A DNA stretch of 64,000 nucleotides, taken from the NCBI RefSeq assembly GCF_001547995.1, contig NZ_AP014690.1, positions 773,501 to 837,500 on the forward strand, read 5' to 3'. Below, piece by piece: positions 57,233-64,000 of the stretch; within the stretch, counting starts at the first letter, position 1, and each line of letters opens with the position of its first letter. Under the pieces are notes generated by a model, which saw nothing but the letters and a program-made list of their open reading frames with translations, did no database searches and was not told the origin of the DNA. The translations under genes were made by a program, and so were the position numbers. Origin of the DNA: Asaia bogorensis NBRC 16594. GTDB lineage: Bacteria > Pseudomonadota > Alphaproteobacteria > Acetobacterales > Acetobacteraceae.

Positions 57233-60200
57233 CCTTGGGTCTGATCCTGATGGTGCCGGCGGAAAAGCATGGAGGTGGAGTGGAAGAACCGTGAGATCCT
57301 GCGTCCCATCGCATCGAGCGTCAGGAAAACGGCAGGCGTGCTGTAAAGGGTGAGGGCCTGACTGACGACCAGACCGCCAAGAATGGAAATACCCAGAGGG
57401 CGGCGCAATTCTGCACCATAGCCATTGGCAATGATCAACGGAACTGCACCCAGCGCTGCGGCGAGCGAGGTCATGATAATGGGGCGAAAGCGCAGGGCGC
57501 TGGCCTCACGGATCGCTTCTTCGGGGGTGGCGCCGTCGCGTTGGGCCTGCATGGCGAAATCGATCAGCATGATGGCGTTCTTCTTGACGATGCCAATCAG
57601 CAGGATCACGCCGATCATCGCGATCAGCGAGAACTCCTCGCCAAAGATCTGGAGCGCCAGAATGGCCCCGACCCCGGCGGAAGGTAGCGTGGAGAGAATG
57701 GTAAGCGGATGCACGAGGCTCTCGTAGAGCACGCCCAGCACGATATAGACCGCAGCCAGGGCCGCGAGGATGAGCAGGGGCTCGTCATTGACCGATTTCT
57801 GGAACAGGGCGGCATTACCGGCAAAGCCACCCTGAATGTCTGAGGGCACATGCAGTTTGACGAGTGCGGCATTGATGGCCGTCACCGCATCGCCCAGCGA
57901 CACGCCCTGCTTGAGGTTGAACGAAATGGTGGTGGCCACCGATTGCCCCTGATGGTTCACGCTTAGGGCTGTGGTGCCCGGAATGATGTGCGAAGTCAGG
58001 CTGAGCGGCACCATGGTCTCTGCGCTGGTCGCTACTGCCGAGCCCGAGGACGCATTGCTACCGCCGGCCAGACTGTTGGCCATCTGGTTCTGGTAGTTGG
58101 AATCGGCGGTCGAGATGCTGCTTGAGGCCGTGCTGGTCGTGACAACGCGGATGCGGTTCGATGCGACGCTGCCTGAGGCTGTACCGCCCGCGGTGCTGAT
58201 CCAGACCTGCTGTAGCGTGTTGGGGTCCTGCCAGAAGCGCGGCGCCGCCTCCATGATCACACGATACTGGTTGATCGGCTTGTAGATGACCGAGGCAGCG
58301 CGCTGGCCATAGGCGTCGAACAGGATGTTCGAGACGAGTTGTGGGGTGATCTGGAAACGTGACGACAGGTCGCGGTTGATCTTCACATCCAGCGCCGAGC
58401 CGCCTTCGCTCAGATCGGAGGAGACATCCATAAGCCCCGGAATTTTCTGGAAGGCTTCCACCACCTTGGGGGTGAGGGTGAAAAGCTCATCGGCATCGGG
58501 GCCTTGCAGGGCATACTGGTATGAGGCATTGCCGCCGCGGGCACCCGCCCTTACGGCACCGGGTGCCATGAAGAAAATCTCGGCGCCCACCATATGGCTG
58601 AACTTGCGGCCCAGGCGCTCGATGGTCTGGGTGACCGTGTCGTTGCGAGCGGATTTGTCCTTGAGTGAGGCAAAGAGATTGGCCTGATTGGCCTGACGAC
58701 CGCCCAGAAAGCCGACGATGGCGGCAACATCGCGATCTTTCGAGACGGTCTTGGCCACTTCATAGGTCTTGCCGCTCATCTGGCTGAATGACGATGACTG
58801 ATCGCCGATGATATGGCCCATCATCATGCCGGTATCTTCATCCGGGAAGAAGCCCTTGGGCATCTTCACGAAAAGCGCACCTGCGATGAACAGGGTGGCT
58901 GGCAGGGTCAGAAGCATCAGCCAGCGATGGCGCAGGGACCAGTCGAGCGAGGCGACATAGCCATCGGTAACACGGGTGATCTGCCTATCGAGGAAGATGG
59001 CGATACGTGCGCGTTGATGCCCTTCTTTTGCAGGGCGCAGCAGCAGGGCGCAGATCATGGGGGTGAGTGACAGCGACAGGATCATCGAGATCACAAGGGT
59101 GATCGAAATGGTCATGGCGAATTCGTGGAACAGTCGCCCGGCAATCCCACCCAGAAGGATGATCGGCACAAACACGGCAATAAGCGAGAGGGTGATGGAG
59201 ACGACCGTAAAGGCCACTTCACCCGCGCCGATCAGCGCCGCCTTGAGTGGCGAGAGACCCTGCTCCAGATAACGGGTGATGTTCTCGAGCACCACGATGG
59301 CATCGTCCACCACAAAGCCGGTGGAGATGGTGAGCGCCATGAGTGACATGTTGTCGAGCTGGTAGCCCAGCAGCTTCATGACAGCGAAGGTCGCGATGAT
59401 GGAGGTGGGCACCACAATCGCCGGGACCAGAATGGCCGGGGCCGATTGCAGGAACACCAGCACGACCAGTACCACCAGCACGACGGCAAGGATGAGCGTC
59501 AGCTTGGTGTCATCCAGCGCAGCGCGAATGGTTTTGGAGCGATCGACGGCAATATGAAGGTCGATATCGGGGGGCAGGGCAGCCCGGATGAGGGGCAGAC
59601 GCGCCTTGATCTCGTCGGTGGTCTTGACCACGTTCGCCCCTGCCTGAGCAAAGACCAGCCCCACCACGGCACGCTGTCCGTTATAGACGCCGAGCGTACG
59701 CAGGTTTTCCACGCTGTCATTGACCTCGGCCACACTCGACAGGCGGACAGGGCGGGCATTGCGATAGGCGATGATCAGGTCGCGATAGGCCTGGGCCTTC
59801 TCAGCCTGGTCGTTGGTGTCCAGCGTAAAGCGATAGCCGCCCTGATCGATGAAGCCTTTGGGCGTATGGGCATTGGCCGAGGCCAGCGATGCACGCACAT
59901 CCTCGAAGCTGATCCCGAATTTGTAGAGCAGGAGCGGATTGACCTCGACGCGCACGGCAGGGAGGGCACCGCCACCGACTTCCACCTCTCCGACACCCTG
60001 AACCTGACTGAGCTGCTGCTGCAGAACGTTTGTGGCCTGATCGTACAGCATGGCCGGGGTCTTGGTAGGGGAGGTGAGCGCCATCACGAGGATGGGCGCG
60101 CCGTTCGGATTGGCCTTCTGATAACTTGGGTTGGTGCGCAGCGTGGTGGGCAGGTCGGCACGGGCGGCCTGCAAGGCCGCCTCGACATCGCGCGCGGCGC

Positions 60201-60507
60201 CGTTGATGTCGCGTGACAGATCGAATTGCAGGATGATCCGGGCCTGATTGACCATGGATTGCGAGGTCATCTCGCTTAGCCCGGCAATAGCACCCAGATG
60301 ACGCTCGAGCGGCGCTGCGATCGTGCTCGCGATCTCGGTAGGCGAGCCACCCGATTGCTGCGCCTGCACCATGATGACCGGCATGTCCACATTGGGCAGA
60401 TCGGCCACCGGAAGCATGGTGTAGGCCAGCATTCCGGCAATGAGCATGGCGGCCGTCAGGAGCGAGGTCGCAACGGGCCGCAGAATGAAGGGGCGGGTGA
60501 TATTCAC
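57229..60507 (-). CDS. mdtC: RND multidrug permease, MdtC-like
   Basis: A 1092-residue RND pump subunit. The relay Asp pair in GFVVDDAIVVLENI is at about residues 401-402, and N-terminal TRPFILRPVATSLL and MPKGFFPDEDTG are MdtC-like. In E. coli MdtB and MdtC form a mixed trimer; two adjacent permease genes here suggest the same. It is longer than the roughly 1025 residues of E. coli because of a Ser/Ala/Asn-rich insertion at about residues 772-830. Start and stop overlap neighbouring genes by four bases. Confidence 0.9.
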   Translation of the reverse strand: MNITRPFILRPVATSLLTAAMLIAGMLAYTMLPVADLPNVDMPVIMVQAQQSGGSPTEIASTIAAPLERHLGAIAGLSEMTSQSMVNQARIILQFDLSRDINGAARDVEAALQAARADLPTTLRTNPSYQKANPNGAPILVMALTSPTKTPAMLYDQATNVLQQQLSQVQGVGEVEVGGGALPAVRVEVNPLLLYKFGISFEDVRASLASANAHTPKGFIDQGGYRFTLDTNDQAEKAQAYRDLIIAYRNARPVRLSSVAEVNDSVENLRTLGVYNGQRAVVGLVFAQAGANVVKTTDEIKARLPLIRAALPPDIDLHIAVDRSKTIRAALDDTKLTLILAVVLVVLVVLVFLQSAPAILVPAIVVPTSIIATFAVMKLLGYQLDNMSLMALTISTGFVVDDAIVVLENITRYLEQGLSPLKAALIGAGEVAFTVVSITLSLIAVFVPIILLGGIAGRLFHEFAMTISITLVISMILSLSLTPMICALLLRPAKEGHQRARIAIFLDRQITRVTDGYVASLDWSLRHRWLMLLTLPATLFIAGALFVKMPKGFFPDEDTGMMMGHIIGDQSSSFSQMSGKTYEVAKTVSKDRDVAAIVGFLGGRQANQANLFASLKDKSARNDTVTQTIERLGRKFSHMVGAEIFFMAPGAVRAGARGGNASYQYALQGPDADELFTLTPKVVEAFQKIPGLMDVSSDLSEGGSALDVKINRDLSSRFQITPQLVSNILFDAYGQRAASVIYKPINQYRVIMEAAPRFWQDPNTLQQVWISTAGGTASGSVASNRIRVVTTSTASSSISTADSNYQNQMANSLAGGSNASSGSAVATSAETMVPLSLTSHIIPGTTALSVNHQGQSVATTISFNLKQGVSLGDAVTAINAALVKLHVPSDIQGGFAGNAALFQKSVNDEPLLILAALAAVYIVLGVLYESLVHPLTILSTLPSAGVGAILALQIFGEEFSLIAMIGVILLIGIVKKNAIMLIDFAMQAQRDGATPEEAIREASALRFRPIIMTSLAAALGAVPLIIANGYGAELRRPLGISILGGLVVSQALTLYSTPAVFLTLDAMGRRISRFFHSTSMLFRRHHQDQTQG

Positions 60508-63500
60508 TCGCCACCCTGTTCCGCAAGGCGCTCAGACATGGAGCGGAGCCCGAAACGACGACGCGTTGCGGCGGCGATGCGATCCATCATCAGGTAGATG
60601 ACCGGTGTGGTGAAGAGGGTAAGAAGCTGCGACAGCAGCAACCCGCCTACAATCGACACACCGAGCGGGCGACGCAGTTCGGACCCTACGCCATGGCCGA
60701 GCATCAGTGGCAGGGCACCGAAGAAGGCCGCCAGCGTGGTCATCAGGATCGGGCGAAAGCGCAGCAGCGCTGCACGACGGATGGCATCGAAAGGCGCCAG
60801 CCCATCCAGTCGTTCGGCCTCGAGCGCGAAGTCGATCATCATGATGGCGTTTTTCTTCACGATGCCGATCAGCAGCACAATGCCGATGATCCCCATGACA
60901 TCCAGATCCATGCCGCAAAGCGAGAGCGCCAGTAGCGCGCCGATGGCGGCAGAGGGCAGGGTGGAGAGGATGGTGATCGGATGGATGAAGCTCTCATAGA
61001 GCACGCCCAGCACGATATAGACCGCCACAAGTGCCGCAATCACCAGATAAAGCTCATTGCTCAGCGAGGAGCGGAACGCAGCTGCCGTGCCCTGGAACGC
61101 CGTCTGGAAAGCAGGAGGCAGACCGATGCTCGACGCTGCATGGTCGATGGCATTCGTCGCAGCACCCAGCGAATAGCCCTCGGCCACATTGAAGGACACG
61201 GTGGTTGCCGGGAACTGGCCGAAATGCGTGATCAGCAGCGGGGCGAGGCCCTTGGTGATGGTGGTCACCTGATGCAGCGGCACCAGACCTGAGGTGGGCA
61301 GACGGGTCGGGCCGGATGAGCTCTGGCCAGCTTCGCTTGAGATGCCAGGCAGGTAAAGCTGGCCGAGGCTGGCTAGGTCATGCTGGAAACGCGGCTCAGT
61401 TTCGAGGATCACGCGATACTGGTTGGACTGGGTATAGATGGTCGAGATCTGGCGCTGGCCGTAGCTGTCATAAAGCAGGTTATCGATGGTCTGCGGCGTG
61501 ATGGAGTAGCGCGCGCCATTGGTACGATCGAGGTCGACATGCGCAACCAGCCCCTCGGCCTGCAGGTCGGAGGTGACATCGGCCAGAGCGGGTTCCTGCT
61601 GCAAGGCAGTAAGAAGCTTGGGCACCCAGGTCTTGAAGGTATCGTAATCCGGGTTCTCGAGCAGGAACTGATACTGCGTGGCGGACACCGTGGAATCCAG
61701 AGACAGATCCTGCACGGGCTGGAGGAACAGCCGCGCACCGGGTGTCGAGCTTCCCCGCTCGGCCAGACGCTTGAGGATGGCAGAAAGCCCGCTGCTGCGC
61801 TGGTCCAGCGGCTTGAGGTTGATCAGCATACGCCCGACATTGAGCGTCATGTTCTGCCCGTCGATACCGACGAAGCTCGACACGCTGGCAACGTCAGGAT
61901 CTTCGAGCACGGCGGCGATCACCGCCTCCTGATGCTTCTTCATGCTGTCGAATGAGATGGCCTGCGCCATCTGGGTAATGCCCTGCACCACACCTGTATC
62001 CTGACGGGGGAAGAACCCCTTGGGGATGATTACGGCGAGGAACACGGTCAGCACAAAGGTGCCCAGCGCCACGAGCAGGGTCGCTGTCTGGTGACGCAGC
62101 ACGAAATCGAGCCAGCGCGCATAGGTGGCGATCAGGCGTTCGATGGCATTGCCAACCCGTGCGGCGACGCGCTGGAAGCGGGTGGTGGCATGCTCGTCAT
62201 GGGCGCGCTCGCTGAGCAGGCGGGCGCACATCATGGGCACGAGCGTGATTGAAACGATGGCCGAGATCACGATGGTGATGGCCAGCGTCATGGCGAATTC
62301 ATGGAACAGGCGACCGACCACATCGCTCATGAAAAGCAGCGGGATCAGCACGGCAATGAGCGAGACCGTCAGCGAGATGATGGTAAACCCGATCTCCTGA
62401 GAGCCCTTGACGGCCGCGGTGTAACGGTCTTCTCCCATCTCGATGTAGCGCGCGATGTTCTCGATCACCACAATGGCGTCATCCACCACGAAGCCCGTCG
62501 CGATGGTCAGGGCCATGAGTGAGAGGTTATCGAGCGAGAAATCGAGCAGATACATTACTGCCAGCGTGCCGATAAGCGAGAGCGGCACGCTCAGGCTTGG
62601 AATGATGGTGGCGGGCACGTTGAACAGAAACACGAAGATCACGGCCACCACGAGCAGCATGGCCATGCCGAGCTCGAATTCCACATCCGCCACCGAGGCG
62701 CGAATGGTGGTGGTGCGATCGGTGAGCGGTGTGATCTCGATACCGGGCGGCAGGGTCTTGCGCAGCTGCGGGAGGACCGCCAGCACGTTATCGACCACTG
62801 AAATCACATTGGCACCGGGCTGGCGCTGCACGTTCAGGATCAGCGCTGGTGTCTTGTCGGACCAGGCGGCAAGCTGGTCATTCTCGGGGCCCTGCACCAC
62901 GGTGCCCACATCGCGCAGGCGGATCGGGCCGTTATCCTGATAGGCGATGATCTGGTTCATCAACTGGTCGACAGAGGAAATCTGTCCGTCGATGCGCAGC
63001 GTGGTCGAGCGGTGTGGGCCGTCGAACGTGCCGGTTGGTGAGTTGATGTTGACCGTGCCGATGGTGGTGCGCACCGTATCGATGGCGATGCCATAGGAGG
63101 TCAGCTTGGGGATGTTGATTCGAACACGTATGGCCTTGCGATTGCCACCCGAGAGCGTGACAAGGCCCACACCCGAAATCTGGCTGACACGCTGCTGCAG
63201 TCGCGTGTTCACATAATCCTGCACCTCGGTCAGGGGCATGGTGCGCGAGGTGATGCCCAGCGTGAGGACGGGAGTGTCAGCAGGGTTGACCTTGGCATAG
63301 ATCGGCGGGGCCGGAAGGTCGGTTGGCAGAAGCGAGTTGGACTGGTTGATGGCCGCCTGGACTTCCTGCTCGGCAATATCCATCGACATGTCGAGCCCGA
63401 AGCGCAGCGTGATGACCGAAGCGCCGCCCGATGACTGCGAGGTCATCTGGTCGAGGCCCGGCATCTGGCCAAGCTGGGTTTCGAGCGGCGCCGTGACCGA

Positions 63501-63683
63501 TGTCGCCATCACATCCGGACCCGCGCCCGGATAGAAGGTCGAGACCGTGATGGTCGGATATTCCACCTGGGGCAGGGCCGAGATCGGCAGGAAGTGATAG
63601 CCGAGCAGGCCGGTCAGCATGATCGCCAGCATCAGGAGCGATGTGGCGACCGGGCGATCGATGAAGAGACGAGAAGGATTCAT
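60504..63683 (-). CDS. mdtB: RND multidrug permease, MdtB-like
   Basis: A 1059-residue RND pump subunit, the likely partner of the MdtC-like protein. It starts NPSRLFIDRPVATSLLM, contains GFVVDDAIVVIENI with Asp pair at about 401-402, IPKGFFPRQDTG and the MdtB-like STFYPGAGPDVMATSVTAPLE segment. The stop overlaps the mdtC-like start (ATGA), and it lies eight bases after the adaptor stop, so the genes form one operon. Confidence 0.91.
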   Translation of the reverse strand: MNPSRLFIDRPVATSLLMLAIMLTGLLGYHFLPISALPQVEYPTITVSTFYPGAGPDVMATSVTAPLETQLGQMPGLDQMTSQSSGGASVITLRFGLDMSMDIAEQEVQAAINQSNSLLPTDLPAPPIYAKVNPADTPVLTLGITSRTMPLTEVQDYVNTRLQQRVSQISGVGLVTLSGGNRKAIRVRINIPKLTSYGIAIDTVRTTIGTVNINSPTGTFDGPHRSTTLRIDGQISSVDQLMNQIIAYQDNGPIRLRDVGTVVQGPENDQLAAWSDKTPALILNVQRQPGANVISVVDNVLAVLPQLRKTLPPGIEITPLTDRTTTIRASVADVEFELGMAMLLVVAVIFVFLFNVPATIIPSLSVPLSLIGTLAVMYLLDFSLDNLSLMALTIATGFVVDDAIVVIENIARYIEMGEDRYTAAVKGSQEIGFTIISLTVSLIAVLIPLLFMSDVVGRLFHEFAMTLAITIVISAIVSITLVPMMCARLLSERAHDEHATTRFQRVAARVGNAIERLIATYARWLDFVLRHQTATLLVALGTFVLTVFLAVIIPKGFFPRQDTGVVQGITQMAQAISFDSMKKHQEAVIAAVLEDPDVASVSSFVGIDGQNMTLNVGRMLINLKPLDQRSSGLSAILKRLAERGSSTPGARLFLQPVQDLSLDSTVSATQYQFLLENPDYDTFKTWVPKLLTALQQEPALADVTSDLQAEGLVAHVDLDRTNGARYSITPQTIDNLLYDSYGQRQISTIYTQSNQYRVILETEPRFQHDLASLGQLYLPGISSEAGQSSSGPTRLPTSGLVPLHQVTTITKGLAPLLITHFGQFPATTVSFNVAEGYSLGAATNAIDHAASSIGLPPAFQTAFQGTAAAFRSSLSNELYLVIAALVAVYIVLGVLYESFIHPITILSTLPSAAIGALLALSLCGMDLDVMGIIGIVLLIGIVKKNAIMMIDFALEAERLDGLAPFDAIRRAALLRFRPILMTTLAAFFGALPLMLGHGVGSELRRPLGVSIVGGLLLSQLLTLFTTPVIYLMMDRIAAATRRRFGLRSMSERLAEQGGE

Positions 63684-63691
63684 GGGCGGGC

Positions 63692-64000
63692 TTACTGCGC
63701 GGGCTTGGCGGCAGGAGCGGGAGTGGCGCTGGTGTCGGCCTTGTTCCCGTTATCCGACGCATTGGCATTGTCAGCAGGGATGCTCACCTTGGCGCCGGGG
63801 CGCAGATGATTGGTGCCATCGGTCACCACGCGCTCGCCCAGCTTGAGCCCGGTCTTGATGACCGTCACGTCATTGCTGGCAATGCCGGTCGTGACGTTGC
63901 GGACCTCAACCGTGTTGTCGTCTTTCACAACATAGACGAACTGGCCATCGGGCCCAGTCTGAAGCGCGTTGGACGAGAGCAGGATGACGTTATGCAGCGT
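63692..64000 (-). CDS. mdtA: RND periplasmic adaptor, MdtA-like (C-terminal part)
   Basis: The frame is open to the right edge, so only about 102 C-terminal residues are seen: a beta-barrel/membrane-proximal region (NVILLSSNALQTGPDGQFVYVV, then NTVEVRNV and GLKLGERVVTDGTNHLRPGAKV) and an Ala/Asp/Lys/Pro-rich tail. This matches the end of an MdtA/AcrA adaptor, first gene of the minus-strand operon. The start and promoter lie outside the window. Confidence 0.88.
   Translation of the reverse strand, partial: TLHNVILLSSNALQTGPDGQFVYVVKDDNTVEVRNVTTGIASNDVTVIKTGLKLGERVVTDGTNHLRPGAKVSIPADNANASDNGNKADTSATPAPAAKPAQ

Overview
This 64 kb window is chromosomal DNA from an alphaproteobacterium, most likely an acetic acid bacterium (Acetobacteraceae). 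Grounds: high G+C; an uninterrupted rplKAJL-rpoBC-rpsLG-tuf-rpsJ...rplQ cluster in alphaproteobacterial order; a FzlA-type division protein; RpoB/RpoC of about 1,390/1,420 residues; a polyol-permease-like MFS carrier; and many RND and TonB-type envelope systems. The genus cannot be fixed from the sequence alone. No rRNA, tRNA, CRISPR array, insertion sequence or prophage was found.

Layout. 0-5 kb: end of an lptE-like gene, holA, and a four-gene peptide-type ABC importer (two permeases, two ATPases) without a binding protein. 5-9.5 kb: a TonB-dependent receptor divergent from a Tat-exported MRJP/Yellow-like protein, then a small orphan membrane protein. 9.6-12 kb (minus strand): minC-minD-minE-yidB. 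12-16.4 kb: a FzlA-like GST-fold protein divergent from minC, a YhiN-type flavoprotein, a PfpI/DJ-1 protein, a Cys-rich small lipoprotein and rmuC. 16.4-25 kb: an OmpR/EnvZ-type two-component pair followed by a permease-adaptor-outer-membrane RND efflux operon preceded by repeated inverted repeats.

25.1-53.2 kb is one co-directional transcription/translation cluster: rplK-rplA-rplJ-rplL-rpoB-rpoC-rpsL-rpsG-tuf-rpsJ-rplC-D-W-B-rpsS-rplV-rpsC-rplP-rpmC-rpsQ-rplN-X-E-rpsN-H-rplF-R-rpsE-rpmD-rplO-secY-adk-rpsM-K-rpoA-rplQ. secE-nusG are not upstream of rplK, and fusA is not between rpsG and tuf. Spacers at rplA/rplJ, rplL/rpoB, rpoC/rpsL, tuf/rpsJ, rplE/rpsN, rplO/secY, adk/rpsM and rpsK/rpoA carry hairpins, terminators or promoter-like motifs. 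They suggest that the block is divided into separately tuned transcription units. A strong terminator closes it after rplQ.

53.3-55.6 kb: an MFS transporter, an ASCH-domain protein and a DUF1328 membrane peptide, with terminators. 55.7-64 kb (minus strand): an mdtABC-type RND system with two different permeases and its own outer-membrane factor. The adaptor gene runs off the right edge.

I did not find a convincing wholly new system. The best leads are the operator-like repeats ahead of the first RND operon, the FzlA/Min neighbourhood, the Tat-exported MRJP protein beside a TonB receptor, the terminator inside the spc region before secY, the missing fusA, and a Ser/Ala-rich insertion in the MdtC-like permease.
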